Part shown: positions 44,067 through 53,408 of the stretch, piece by piece
Numbering within the stretch: position 1 is the stretch's first letter
Layout: each line of letters begins with the position of its first letter
NCBI GenBank assembly: GCA_001898225.1
Contig: MKTJ01000017.1
Span: 182,860 to 246,859 of the forward strand
DNA length: 64,000 bases
Source: Chloroflexi bacterium 54-19
GTDB taxonomy: Bacteria; Chloroflexota; Chloroflexia; Chloroheliales; Chloroheliaceae
Reading direction: 5' to 3'
Translations under genes and position numbers: made by a program
The notes under the pieces: model-generated
What the model saw: the letters and a program-made list of their open reading frames with translations, nothing else
What the model was told of the DNA's origin: nothing
Databases searched by the model: none

Positions 44067-44723
44067 GTGAACAAATTTCAGGGCGTTATTCTGGATATTG
44101 ACGGTACCCTTATAGATAGCAACGATGCCCACGCCCATTCCTGGGTGGATACTTTCGCCGAGGCAGGTATCCCGGTGCCGTTCGAGCGGGTCCGGCCCCT
44201 CATCGGCGAGGGCGGCGATAAACTTTTGCCGGAGGTGAGCGGTTTCGAGGCCGGTTCGGCGGAAGGCAAGCGCCTGACCAAACGCCGCACCGAGATTTTC
44301 AAAGAGAAATATTTGCCCCACATCCAGCCGTTTCCAAAGACTCGCGAACTAATTACCGCCTTTGAAAAACGCGGTTTGAAACTGCAAATCGCTACTTCCG
44401 CCCAGGAAGCCGAGGTTAAAGACCTGCTTAAAGTGGCCGGGACGCCCGAAATTATCGAGCAGAAGACCACTTCCGATGACGCCGAAAAATCGAAACCGGA
44501 CCCCGATATTATCCACGCGGCCCTGCAAAAGATTGGCCTCGAAGCGGGGCAGGTGGTAATGCTGGGGGATACCCCCTATGACGTGGCGGCGGCTAAAAAA
44601 GCCGGGGTGAAATCGTATGCCTTCCGGTGCGGCGGGTGGTGGCAGGACCGCGATTTCGAGGACGCGGCGGCTATCTTCGATGGCCCTGCCGATTTACTGG
44701 AAAAGCTCGACGACTATTTATAA
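44067..44723 (+). CDS. HAD family hydrolase
   Basis: A 218-residue haloacid-dehalogenase-type phosphatase. Motif I is 'VILDIDGTLIDSND', motif II the Ser in 'LQIATSAQEA', motif III the Lys in 'EKSKPDPDIIHAAL', and motif IV 'VVMLGDTPYDVAAAKKAGV'. The alpha-helical cap lies between motifs I and II. It resembles phosphoglycolate phosphatase or beta-phosphoglucomutase. I chose the GTG at 44067 as start: the hydrolase motif comes directly after it, and AGAGGA lies upstream; the TTG at 44025 has no ribosome site. It converges with the diguanylate cyclase gene with a 4-base gap. Confidence 0.85.
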   Translation: MNKFQGVILDIDGTLIDSNDAHAHSWVDTFAEAGIPVPFERVRPLIGEGGDKLLPEVSGFEAGSAEGKRLTKRRTEIFKEKYLPHIQPFPKTRELITAFEKRGLKLQIATSAQEAEVKDLLKVAGTPEIIEQKTTSDDAEKSKPDPDIIHAALQKIGLEAGQVVMLGDTPYDVAAAKKAGVKSYAFRCGGWWQDRDFEDAAAIFDGPADLLEKLDDYL

Positions 44724-44727
44724 GAGT

Positions 44728-46509
44728 TTAGTTCGGGCTGGCGACGACCACGCGGTTGCGACCCCCGTTTTTAGCCTGGTAAAGGGCCTGGTCGGCGGCG
44801 GCGTTTAGCTCTATGGCGTCCTGGTACAGGGGGTAAGCCGCCACGCCACAACTGAAGGTCGCCGTAAATTCCATTTTATCGCTCTGGTGCTGGATATGGG
44901 AAAAACGCTCCCGGATTTCATTTAGAATCCGCTCGGCGTTGGCGGCATCGGTGCCGGGTAAAATAACCGCAAATTCTTCCCCGCCGTACCGCCCGATAGC
45001 GTCGGTCCGCCGCAAGCGCTGGCGCAACAGCCGCGAGATACTCTTAATGACGCCATCCCCGGCCAGGTGTCCATAAGTATCGTTTACCCGTTTGAAGTGG
45101 TCAATATCCACCATAGCGAAGGCCAACGGCTCGGAAGTGCGCCTGGCCCGCGCCACCTCGGCGTCGAGCCGGGCCTTGGTAGTGGTATGGTTGAGCAGGC
45201 CGGTCAGGCTATCTCGTACCATATATTCCCGCAGAATCCGTGAACGGTGGGCCCGGTTGGTGATGGCCGATTTGAGGTGATAAGGCGCAATCGGTTTGGT
45301 CAGGAAATCGTCCCCGCCCTGGTCCATCGCGGCCAGTTGCTGGTGACGGTCGGTTTCCCCCGACAAAAATACAATCGGGATACTTACGTAGGCTTGCTGC
45401 TGGCGGATAACCGCCGCCAGTTCCGGGCCGTTGCAACCCGGCATATGAAAGTCCATCACAATCAGGTCAAAATTCTGCTCACTTAAAACCTTGAGCGCCT
45501 CGGTCGGCAGGTTCACGGTGCGGGTATGCATCCCGGTTGTTTTAAGCACCGCCGCGTAATAATCGGCGGCATTCTCGTCGTCGTCTACAATCAAGATTTC
45601 GTAGGGGTCGGGCGTGAGCGGCAAGGTAAAATTATCCAGCGTATCGACCAGTTCGAGGGTCTTGAAGGGTTTTATAAGGTAGGCTTTTCCTCCTTTGCGG
45701 ACCGCGTCCAACCGGGTTTCCAGGTCGGTCAGGGCCGATATGAAAATAAGGGGCACTTCCGCTCTGTTAAATCGGTGGAGTTGGGCCACTTCATCCTGGC
45801 TATTGAGTTGCTTCTGAGGGTCGGTCAGGTTAATAATGACCGCCGCCGGAAGCTGTTTGAAAGCCTGTTCGGGAATCTGGACCAGGTTCGGGAAGCGGGT
45901 TACCTCGTAGCCGAAATAGCCCAACTGGTATCCGCCATTTTCGCGGCTGGATTCTTCACCCTCAATCAGCCAGATATTGCGCTTATCGGTCTCTTTTTTA
46001 GGCGCCGTCCTTGCTTCGAGCGGCGCGCTAACCGGGCCGTCCTGCGGCAGGGGCAGGTCAGGGGTCAGGTAATCGGTAGACCGGCGGCGAAGGGGTGTAT
46101 TCTCCGCGCTAGATGGCACCGGGACCGGAACCGGGTCGAACAGCGGCATAGTGATAGGGGGCGAGTCGTTATCCAGTTCCCCGACAACCTTTTTCAGGTC
46201 ATCAAATAAAAGTTGGATTTCATCTTGCTTCTGGTCTAATCCCCCTGTCGTATGCTGAATAATCCCTTTGAGAACTTGTTCCAACTTGCGGGCAGCGGCT
46301 GAGACATCCGGCAGGCCGTAGGTAGCCCCACTTCCGGCCAGCGAGTGAGCCTTGAGGTGAAAGTTTTCCAGGAGCTCGGTTTTTTCGGGTTCCCGGCGGA
46401 CTTCGGCCCAGGTATTTTCCAGGGCCGCTATCTTTTCGGGCAACTTCTCCCGGTAAGCCGCGTTCAATCTATTCAGTTCGTCCTGCAATTGTTGAAAAGC
46501 GTCACTCAT
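44728..46509 (-). CDS. HPt-REC-REC-GGDEF diguanylate cyclase
   Basis: A 593-residue signalling protein. Residues 1-90 are an HPt domain with H55 in 'HLKAHSLAGSGATYG'. Residues ~175-295 are a degenerate receiver: the position of the phospho-Asp reads 'AAVIINLTD', so it is Asn. Residues ~303-420 are an intact receiver ('ILIVDDDENAADYY', 'LIVMDFHMPG'). The GGDEF domain (430-590) has 'GRYGGEEFAVILPG' and an RxxD inhibitory site ('RRTD') five residues before it. It should make c-di-GMP when phosphorylated. It is next to a hybrid kinase gene, 75 bp upstream. Confidence 0.88.
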   Translation of the reverse strand: MSDAFQQLQDELNRLNAAYREKLPEKIAALENTWAEVRREPEKTELLENFHLKAHSLAGSGATYGLPDVSAAARKLEQVLKGIIQHTTGGLDQKQDEIQLLFDDLKKVVGELDNDSPPITMPLFDPVPVPVPSSAENTPLRRRSTDYLTPDLPLPQDGPVSAPLEARTAPKKETDKRNIWLIEGEESSRENGGYQLGYFGYEVTRFPNLVQIPEQAFKQLPAAVIINLTDPQKQLNSQDEVAQLHRFNRAEVPLIFISALTDLETRLDAVRKGGKAYLIKPFKTLELVDTLDNFTLPLTPDPYEILIVDDDENAADYYAAVLKTTGMHTRTVNLPTEALKVLSEQNFDLIVMDFHMPGCNGPELAAVIRQQQAYVSIPIVFLSGETDRHQQLAAMDQGGDDFLTKPIAPYHLKSAITNRAHRSRILREYMVRDSLTGLLNHTTTKARLDAEVARARRTSEPLAFAMVDIDHFKRVNDTYGHLAGDGVIKSISRLLRQRLRRTDAIGRYGGEEFAVILPGTDAANAERILNEIRERFSHIQHQSDKMEFTATFSCGVAAYPLYQDAIELNAAADQALYQAKNGGRNRVVVASPN

Positions 46510-46584
46510 CCTTCCTCAAACCCCTTATAGTTCACCGATCAAAGGTTGTCTTAAAAATCTAAACTTTGACCCGGTTATTCCTGA

Positions 46585-49500
46585 TTATTTTAACCCTATG
46601 TTTTTATCCACTGAATTTGCTGAGATTTCCAGCTTCTTAAAAATATTACTTATTGTATTAACCAATTCCTGGTTGCTGGTGCGTGACTTGATGAGTCCGG
46701 CGGCAATCTTGCGGGAGACGCTGGGGTCGACCTCGCTGCCGGAGAAGACCACCACCGGGATAGTCCCCAGGGCCGGGTTATTTAGCAAGGTCGGTAAACT
46801 GGTGCTGGTGCTATCCGGCAATTCCACGTCCAGCAGAATCAGGTCGAATTTTTCGTGTTCGAGCTTATTCAGCGCCTCACGGGCAGTCGAGGCGTTTTCG
46901 ACCTCGGCTATTTCTCCCAGCAAAGCCCTTATCACTTTTACCAGGTCATGATCATCCTCGATGTGCAAAATCCGGGGAAAATGATTGCCCGTAAGCAGGG
47001 GCCGGGTCGTGGCTTTGACCGCCGCCAGGAGACGTTTCTGGTCAATCGGTTTATCAATCCAATCTACGACGGTAAAAGCCTGGCCGTTGAACTCAATCAT
47101 ACCTTCGTGCGCTTTCGCCGAAACCACAATAACCGGCATGTGGCGGGTCTTCTCCTGGTTACGAATTTCGCGCAATAGTTTCAAGCCATCTTCGTCCGGT
47201 AGCAACAAATCAAGGGTCATCAGGGTGTAACGGTTTTCGGCCAGGAATTTGCGTGTTTCGCGGGCGCTATAAGCTATGTCGCACTCAAAGCCGAGGTGGC
47301 GGAAGGTCTGGAACATGAACATGGCGATGTCGTAATCGTCCTCGGAAATCAGGACTTTTGAGGACGGGACGATTTCCGGCAGGTTTAGAATTTCTTGCAG
47401 TTCGTGAACTTTCTCCCGCCCGTCTGCGCCCGCCCCCTCCGGCAGGATCGGTCGGGCCGGTTTAATTACCCCCTGTACCAGGGGCAGGTCTACATAGAAA
47501 GTAGAACCTTTGCCCGGCAGGGTTGTAAAATTAATGGTGCCCTTGAACTTCTCGACAATAGCTTTACAGATGCTGAGACCCAGACCGGTTCCCCCCTTCT
47601 GGCGGGTATCCGACGAATCGGCCTGGGCGAACTTCTGGAAAATCCGGCTTTTGAACTCCTCTGAGATGCCCGGCCCTTTGTCGCTCACACTGATGCGGAG
47701 CCATTTGTTACCAATGGACAGGGTTTCGATGCGGACGGTCTCTCCCCTTGGTGAAAATTTGGCCGCGTTGGAGAGCAAATTTACTATAACCTGGGTCAGC
47801 CGGTCGGTATCGGCGACAACTTTAAGGCGGTGGAAATTGGTCGCGGCGATATTTTCGAAGGTGACGCCGTACTGCTCGGCATAGGAGCGGGTGGCTTCAA
47901 TAGCCTGCTCGACCACCGGGGCTACTTCGAAGGGTTTCAGGTGGAAGACCATCTTACCCGACTCGATTTTTTCGATGTCGAGAATATCGTTTATCAATCG
48001 GACCAACCGCTCGCTATTTTTATGGGCAATATCCAGCATCGAACGTGTAGCCGGGCCGATTTCCCCGGACACGCCACCCATAATCAGGCCGAGTGAACCG
48101 AGAATCGAGGTTAAAGGGGTACGCAGTTCGTGGCTCACCACCGAAATAAATTCTGTCTTTAATAGTTCGACGTTTTTGCGCGTCGTAATATCGCTAAAGC
48201 TACAGATGACGTTACTGACGAAACCTTCTTCATCCAGAAGCGGCTCGGCATTTACCAGCAGCCAGACCCAGGAGTTGTCCCTGGGGCGGTATACTCCCAT
48301 GGTCTGGTTGCGGACCGGCTGCCTGGTGCGAATAGCTATCGGGACCGGGTGCTGTTCGCCCGGAACATCGGTGCCGTCTTCACTGATGCATTTCCACTGC
48401 GGGTCATAGGAAGTCTTACCCAAAAATTGGTCTTGTGTTAAGCCAAGCAGGTTACAGGCGGCATCATTTGCCATCACCGCTTCGGCGTTGGGCCCCTGTA
48501 AGACTACGCCGACCGGAATCTTTTCGATTAAGAGGCGGAACCGGGCCTCGCTTTCCCGCAAGGCATCTTCAATCTTTTTGAAGGAGGTTAAATCCTGGAA
48601 AACCGTCATAGAGGCTTTTAAGGTGCCGTCCCGGTTATAGATGGGGTTGGCCTCGAAAACGATATAGCGGCGTTTACCGTTCAGGTCGGGGAACCAGGTT
48701 TCCACCCGGATGCTCTGCCCGGAAGCCCTGGGTTGGATTTTGTAATTCTCGTAATACTGGTCCAGTTTAGATAAATCCTGGTCAATAATCATATCGCCGA
48801 GCGAAGGGCGGTCTTCGTGATAGAAAGCTCTGGCGTGGTTGCTGGTGCCAATCACGTCACTGCCTTTAACCCCGGTCAATTTTTCCAGGGCCGGGTTCCA
48901 GAGTACCACTTTGTGGTTGGTGTCAATAACTACTTTTCCAATTGGTGAGAGAGCATGAATACTGGTAGCGAACTCGCGTTGCTCGGTGAGTTCCTCCTCG
49001 GCGCGTTTCCGATCGTTATTGAACTGTTGTAACAGGTAAACCAGCAGCAAGAGCAGACCGGCGGATAAGAAAGAGAGCATCAAGAAAGTCAGGCTGGTCA
49101 GGTTTGAACCGCTCTGCGCTTTGTTCGAGCGTTCCTGGAGCAGGCTATTTTCCTCGGCAATCATCGCGTTAATATCAGCCTGGATTTGCCCCATCAGATA
49201 AAATCCATTATTAGACTGGATGTAAGTTTTGGTGGCTTCAAATCCCTGTTGCTGGTTAACCTGAATGCCTTTTTGTAAAAGGTCCAGTCTTTGGTTGACC
49301 AGTGGTTGGAGGGTGTTCAGGTTACTTTGCTGGTTTGGGTTGTCCTGGGTGAGGGTGCGAACTTCCGTTAACTTCGCCGGAATGGCCTGGATAGCGCTAC
49401 CATAGGGCGCGAGATATTCTTCGTGCTGCGAAATCAGGTAGCCGCGCTGGCTCCCTTCGGCCTGGGTAACCAGTGAGCGGATTTCTTCCAGCCGGGCAAT

Positions 49501-49686
49501 CACCAGGTTGGTATGGGCAACCAGGCTCGAATCGTTCTGGAAATTTTGAATACTCCAGAAGGCCAGGATGGTCATTATGGCTAACATTCCAAGGGCGAGA
49601 CCGATAGCGATTTTAACCCTGTTCAGGAAGTTCCAGTTAGCAGGACTATTTGGCTCTTGTGGGGGCGTAAGTTTTTGAGCAGTCAT
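46585..49686 (-). CDS. Hybrid histidine kinase: CHASE3-PAS-PAS-HisKA-HATPase-REC-REC
   Basis: A 1033-residue sensor kinase. Residues ~25-50 and ~200-220 are membrane helices flanking a CHASE3 domain ('GSQRGYLISQHEEYL'). Two PAS domains follow (~240-370 and ~380-505). The H box is 'FISVVSHELRTPLTSILGSL', with His at about 519; the N box is 'VIVNLLSNAAKFSP', and the G box 'GTGLGLSICKAIVEKF'. Two receivers end the protein ('LISEDDYDIAMFMF', 'ILHIEDDHDLVKVI'). The ATG at 49686 is used; a TTG precedes it. It likely passes phosphate to the HPt of the adjacent diguanylate cyclase. Confidence 0.9.
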   Translation of the reverse strand: MTAQKLTPPQEPNSPANWNFLNRVKIAIGLALGMLAIMTILAFWSIQNFQNDSSLVAHTNLVIARLEEIRSLVTQAEGSQRGYLISQHEEYLAPYGSAIQAIPAKLTEVRTLTQDNPNQQSNLNTLQPLVNQRLDLLQKGIQVNQQQGFEATKTYIQSNNGFYLMGQIQADINAMIAEENSLLQERSNKAQSGSNLTSLTFLMLSFLSAGLLLLLVYLLQQFNNDRKRAEEELTEQREFATSIHALSPIGKVVIDTNHKVVLWNPALEKLTGVKGSDVIGTSNHARAFYHEDRPSLGDMIIDQDLSKLDQYYENYKIQPRASGQSIRVETWFPDLNGKRRYIVFEANPIYNRDGTLKASMTVFQDLTSFKKIEDALRESEARFRLLIEKIPVGVVLQGPNAEAVMANDAACNLLGLTQDQFLGKTSYDPQWKCISEDGTDVPGEQHPVPIAIRTRQPVRNQTMGVYRPRDNSWVWLLVNAEPLLDEEGFVSNVICSFSDITTRKNVELLKTEFISVVSHELRTPLTSILGSLGLIMGGVSGEIGPATRSMLDIAHKNSERLVRLINDILDIEKIESGKMVFHLKPFEVAPVVEQAIEATRSYAEQYGVTFENIAATNFHRLKVVADTDRLTQVIVNLLSNAAKFSPRGETVRIETLSIGNKWLRISVSDKGPGISEEFKSRIFQKFAQADSSDTRQKGGTGLGLSICKAIVEKFKGTINFTTLPGKGSTFYVDLPLVQGVIKPARPILPEGAGADGREKVHELQEILNLPEIVPSSKVLISEDDYDIAMFMFQTFRHLGFECDIAYSARETRKFLAENRYTLMTLDLLLPDEDGLKLLREIRNQEKTRHMPVIVVSAKAHEGMIEFNGQAFTVVDWIDKPIDQKRLLAAVKATTRPLLTGNHFPRILHIEDDHDLVKVIRALLGEIAEVENASTAREALNKLEHEKFDLILLDVELPDSTSTSLPTLLNNPALGTIPVVVFSGSEVDPSVSRKIAAGLIKSRTSNQELVNTISNIFKKLEISANSVDKNIGLK

Positions 49687-49835
49687 CAAATAACAATCAG
49701 TTACAAAAGTTCAATTATTTCTAACATAAGTTGTAAAACCGTAATTATTTTAGTATCTAAAAATTACGGTTAAGATTACATTTTGGTTTTTTAGGACTTT
49801 TGCCCTATAGAATAGGCTAAACCTGGGTTTAAGGG

Positions 49836-50405
49836 CTATTTCTGAGGGCCTTTTTCTTTAATACCGGCTACCGCTTCGTTCAGGGCTACCTCGATTTCGG
49901 GTTGGGAGTGAGTTAGGGTTAGAGCGTGGTCGAAATCTTCCAGGGCAATTTGAAAATGGCCGAGCGCGTTATACACTTTTCCGCGCTCATAATAGCCTCG
50001 CCACCAGCCCCGGCTGCTTGCTATGACGTGGTTGGCGTCAACCAGCGCTTCGTCAAGACGACCCAGGGCCAGCCGGGCGGCGGCTCTCCCCGCGTAAGCC
50101 GGGGCGTTGCGAATAAATCGCAAACCCGCCGTGTAGTCTGCCTCAGCCGAGACGAAATCGCCCAACGCGGCGTAAATTCTGGCTCGTTGAAAATATAAGT
50201 CGGCGTGAGAGGGATTTAAGCGAAAAATCTTCTGAATCGTAGCCAGGGCGAGCGAGAAATTTTTAAGAGCGACCTGGCGGCGAAGTTGAATTTCCAAAAC
50301 CTGTAACTGAAACCCTCGGATTACCGCCAGGATTAGATAAAATCCAGTAATAAGGCTTCCCACAATGACCAGAGCGTATAGGATAACCTGCCATATTCCC
50401 GTCAT
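49836..50405 (-). CDS. Membrane-anchored TPR protein
   Basis: A 189-residue protein with one N-terminal membrane helix ('VILYALVIVGSLITGFYLIL') and about three TPR pairs: 'NFSLALATIQKIFRLNPSHAD', 'DFVSAEADYTAGLRFI' and 'HFQIALEDFDHALTLTHSQ'. It ends in a lysine-rich tail. The ATG at 50405 follows AAGGAAA and replaces a TTG at 50423. It lies upstream of the hybrid kinase gene on the same strand, 149 bp away, and could be part of that signalling unit. Confidence 0.72.
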   Translation of the reverse strand: MTGIWQVILYALVIVGSLITGFYLILAVIRGFQLQVLEIQLRRQVALKNFSLALATIQKIFRLNPSHADLYFQRARIYAALGDFVSAEADYTAGLRFIRNAPAYAGRAAARLALGRLDEALVDANHVIASSRGWWRGYYERGKVYNALGHFQIALEDFDHALTLTHSQPEIEVALNEAVAGIKEKGPQK

Positions 50406-50516
50406 TTTCCTTGCGCTCCTCAAGGGTTGGTACTCTAAATTTCAGTATAACATAAGAAATTTATCGCCGACCCGTTACTTTTGTCCTGTAGTTACCCGGC
50501 TAAATCCGGGACCTTT

Positions 50517-50551
50517 AAAATAAAAACGGGGCCGCTCTTAGCTCAGCCCCG
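50517..50551 (-). terminator. Terminator of the Gly/Asn-rich small protein gene
   Basis: A 6-bp CGGGGC..GCCCCG stem, followed on the minus strand by a T-rich run, lies about 20 bases past the stop at 50573. Confidence 0.7.
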
Positions 50552-50572
50552 CGCGACCCTATTGATTTAGTC

Positions 50573-50788
50573 CTACCAGGAGGCCCCACCGTTGCGGTTG
50601 TTATCCTGGTAATTGGTGGTCTGGTTTTGGGAACCTTTGTTGCGATTAAAAATCCAGCCAAAGACACCACCGTTGCTCTTGCCCCAGTTTTTAACCGAGC
50701 CGAACAAACCGGCGCCATTCGGATTCGGATTGGCAATTTTATTCAAAAGTCCGTTGCTATTCCCCTGGTTTTTACCAAAAAAGCCCAT
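50573..50788 (-). CDS. Small Gly/Asn/Trp-rich protein of unknown function
   Basis: A 71-residue product dominated by Gly, Asn and aromatic residues: 'MGFFGKNQGNSNG', 'NPNPNGAGLFGSVKNWGKS', 'GGVFGWIFNRN' and 'NYQDNNRNGGASW'. It has no clear membrane helix and looks disordered or low-complexity. AGGAG seven bases before the ATG and a terminator just after the stop show that this is a complete gene. I recognise no family. The composition recalls prion-like or structural surface peptides, which is inference only. Confidence 0.65.
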   Translation of the reverse strand: MGFFGKNQGNSNGLLNKIANPNPNGAGLFGSVKNWGKSNGGVFGWIFNRNKGSQNQTTNYQDNNRNGGASW

Positions 50789-51040
50789 TTTGTTTCTCCT
50801 TTTGCGCTATTCATTCCTATCCTGTTTTAGCCTGCTACAAACGCCTGACCGTACCCGGTGCTTTCCTTTGCGTCTGTGTTACTTTTAACCTAATGCAAAA
50901 TGGATGCCAGGACTTTGAAAGGCCAGAGGGTAGCAGGCGAGAAAGCTTGAAACCACCGCCCCAAAAGGCTACAATCAGAGCGACCATTCCAAAAGAAAGT
51001 GGCCTGGGCTTATAATAGGCCGGAAAGGATGCCGACGGCT

Positions 51041-51367
51041 ATGCAGGAAAACAGTGAAGGGTTGCTCGATAACGACGAAACTATCCTGGTAATGGTGCAT
51101 AAGCGGATTCGTAAACGCGCCGGGTACGACCTCGATAGTGAGGATATTACGCGGGCCCTGGGCGAACTGGGCTATCCCCTGACCGAAGACGAGGTGCTGG
51201 AAGGGTTGGGCCACCTGAAAAGGGAGGGCTATATCCGGGCTTTTGAGGATACCGACGAGACCGTCCGGCGTAACCCGCGCATCGTGCGCTACTGGGGCCT
51301 GGAAATTACCCCGGAAGGGGCTATGAAAGCGATTGATTTGATGAACCAGTTCCGCTATGGGGCCTGA
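51041..51367 (+). CDS. Hypothetical winged-helix-like protein
   Basis: A 108-residue acidic protein. Two thirds is helical, with 'ILVMVHKRIRKRAGYDLDSE', 'ITRALGELGYPLTEDEVLEG' and 'LGHLKREGYIRAF', a pattern like a winged-helix DNA-binding domain. The C-terminus reads 'VRYWGLEITPEGAMKAIDL', close to the wing-and-helix ending of small archaeal-type regulators. ATG at 51041 is preferred; AAAGGA is 11 bases upstream, and one at 51029 is too close to it. It is 94 bp upstream of the Fur-like gene on the same strand. The regulator role is inferred. Confidence 0.6.
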   Translation: MQENSEGLLDNDETILVMVHKRIRKRAGYDLDSEDITRALGELGYPLTEDEVLEGLGHLKREGYIRAFEDTDETVRRNPRIVRYWGLEITPEGAMKAIDLMNQFRYGA

Positions 51368-51461
51368 CCCAGCGGATTAGCGGCGGTCTGTATCAGATTT
51401 GTAATCAGGAACATTGGATTTGCCCTTGCAAAGGCGCAAACAAATTCAAGAGGTTAATTAT

Positions 51462-52055
51462 ATGTCCCCCGAAAAAGCGAGCCCCGCGAAAGAGGCAGCG
51501 GGAAATGAAAGCCCCGCCGAGAAAGAAAACGATGTTGCCAGCCTGTTCGAGCAGCGCGGTATCCGGTGGACCCCACAGCGCCAGTTAGTGTTGGATACCT
51601 TTCAACGGCGCAGCGGGCATATTTCGGCGGAGGAAGTCCATTCCGAAATCAGCAAAACCTTTCCGAGGGTCAACCTTTCGACGGTCTACCGCACCCTGGA
51701 ATTGCTCTGCGAACTTGGCGTGGCCGTTGAAGTTGTACCGAACAAAGGCGACGACCGCCGCCGCTACGAACTGGTCGAGGGAGCCGAACATTATCACCTG
51801 ATTTGCGAAATTTGCGGTGCGGAAATGGAGTTGGCCCCGGAAGTTATCAAGCAGTTACAGGCTCAAATCCAGGAACGCTATAACTTCCAGCTAAAACTGC
51901 CCCACTTTGTCGGCCTGGGCCGTTGCGCCAATTGCCGGGAAAACGAGGCCGAGCAGACCCGTACATCCGACCACGAACATACTCAGAGTCACAGCCACGG
52001 ACCAGGACACGACCATACCCATACTCATGCCGATGGGACAACTCACACCCATTGA
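51462..52055 (+). CDS. Fur family metal regulator with His-rich tail
   Basis: A 197-residue repressor. The winged helix spans about residues 27-100 ('GIRWTPQRQLVLDTFQRRSG', 'FPRVNLSTVYRTLELL'). The metal-binding half has 'HYHLICEICGAE' and 'GRCANCREN', giving the two CxxC zinc pairs of the family. After residue 165 the tail is His-rich ('HEHTQSHSHGPGHDHTHTH'). The tail and the NicO transporter loop (28376) suggest a nickel or zinc theme; which metal it senses is not shown. AGAGG precedes the ATG at 51462, used instead of the TTG at 51414. Confidence 0.88.
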   Translation: MSPEKASPAKEAAGNESPAEKENDVASLFEQRGIRWTPQRQLVLDTFQRRSGHISAEEVHSEISKTFPRVNLSTVYRTLELLCELGVAVEVVPNKGDDRRRYELVEGAEHYHLICEICGAEMELAPEVIKQLQAQIQERYNFQLKLPHFVGLGRCANCRENEAEQTRTSDHEHTQSHSHGPGHDHTHTHADGTTHTH

Positions 52056-52160
52056 GGCTCTTTACGCTTTAAGTATCAGGCGGCTACCTGCTTCCGGGAG
52101 AACTAACACCGGGCCGCTTGCAACCAGTCAATTCTATTATTTATAAGGAGATTGTAGCTT

Positions 52161-53384
52161 ATGGCAGTACAGGAACAGCCCGAAGAATTAAACATTAACA
52201 TCGACCGGGAGCTAAAAGACCGCCAGGACGATATGATTCGCTTGCGGCGCGATTTTCACCAGCACCCGGAGCTTTCTTTCAAAGAAGGCCGCACCAGCCA
52301 GATTGTGGCCGACCGGCTGGCGAAATCGGGTTTGCAGGTGCGGACCGGGGTCGGTCAGACCGGCGTGGTCGCCATCCTTGAAGGCAAGAAACCGGGTCGT
52401 ACGGTCATGTGGCGGGCCGATATGGACGCCCTGCCGCTCCAGGAAGACTCCGAACTGCTCGATTTTCATTCCGAGGTTAATGGTGTTATGCACGCCTGCG
52501 GACACGACGCCCACACCGCGATTGGCCTGACCGTCGCCGACATCCTGGCCCGCCACAAGAGCGACCTGCCGGGCCGGGTGATGTTTGTCTTCCAGCCTGC
52601 CGAAGAAGTTGGCGGTGGGGCGAAAGCGATGCTGGCCGACGGTCTTTTTAAGGAAGGCGGCCCCGGTGGCGGGCGGCCCGATGTCACGCTCGGTTTGCAC
52701 GTGGGTAGCCTGTTTCCTGCCGGGAAAGCCCTGGTCAAGGCCGGGCCATTGATGGCCGCCGTGGATACCCTGGCGATGACTATCCGGGGCAAGGGTGGTC
52801 ACGCCGCCACTCCCCACCTCACGATTGACCCGGTGATGGTGGCCTGCGAACTGGTGGTGGCCTTGCAGACCCTGGTCAGCCGGGAAGTGCCGCCGATGAG
52901 CGCGGCGGTCCTGACCTGGGGCGCTATTCACTCCGGCACCAAGGACAATATTATCCCGGTGGAAGCCCACATGATGGGCACGCTCCGCACCTTCGAGCCG
53001 GAAGTCCGCAAGCACATGCTCGAACGTATCGAGTCCCTGTCGACCAACCTGGCAAGGGCTTTCCGGGCCGAGGCGACTTTCCGGGTGACCGAGAGTCTGC
53101 CCCCGGTTATCAATGACGACCGCCTGGCGGGGCTCGTCCGCGAGAGCGCAATCCGGGCCCTGGGAGCGGACGGTGTGATTGACGGCGGGCAGCGCATGGG
53201 CAGTGAAGATATGTCCATCTTTATGGAAGAAGTGCCTGGCTGCTTTATCACGATTGGGGCGGCTCGGCCCGGCGACCCACCCCGCCCGCACCACAGCCCG
53301 CTTTTTGCGATGGACGAGAGTTGCCTGGATAGCGGCGTAAAAGTGGCTACCCGGACTATTCTCGATTTGCTGCCGGTCCGCTAA
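52161..53384 (+). CDS. M20 family amidohydrolase (IAA/hippurate hydrolase-like)
   Basis: A 407-residue metallopeptidase. The first domain has 'RRDFHQHPELSFKEGRTS', 'MWRADMDALPLQED', and the metal site 'HACGHDAHTAIGLTVA'. The dimerisation insert reads 'GKGGHAATPHLTIDPVMVA'. The C-terminal metal ligands are in 'GSEDMSIFMEEVPGCF' and 'HHSPLFAMDE'. It hydrolyses N-acyl amino acids or related amides using two metal ions. It is 105 bp after the Fur-like gene and may be in a shared transcript. AGGAG lies ten bases before the ATG. Confidence 0.9.
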   Translation: MAVQEQPEELNINIDRELKDRQDDMIRLRRDFHQHPELSFKEGRTSQIVADRLAKSGLQVRTGVGQTGVVAILEGKKPGRTVMWRADMDALPLQEDSELLDFHSEVNGVMHACGHDAHTAIGLTVADILARHKSDLPGRVMFVFQPAEEVGGGAKAMLADGLFKEGGPGGGRPDVTLGLHVGSLFPAGKALVKAGPLMAAVDTLAMTIRGKGGHAATPHLTIDPVMVACELVVALQTLVSREVPPMSAAVLTWGAIHSGTKDNIIPVEAHMMGTLRTFEPEVRKHMLERIESLSTNLARAFRAEATFRVTESLPPVINDDRLAGLVRESAIRALGADGVIDGGQRMGSEDMSIFMEEVPGCFITIGAARPGDPPRPHHSPLFAMDESCLDSGVKVATRTILDLLPVR

Positions 53385-53408
53385 CCGCTAAAAGGAGGAA
53401 ACTGGATA

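Noticed and set aside
50999..51040. Earlier starts for the winged-helix-like gene
   Set aside because: The GTG at 50999 and ATG at 51029 lack a properly spaced ribosome site.
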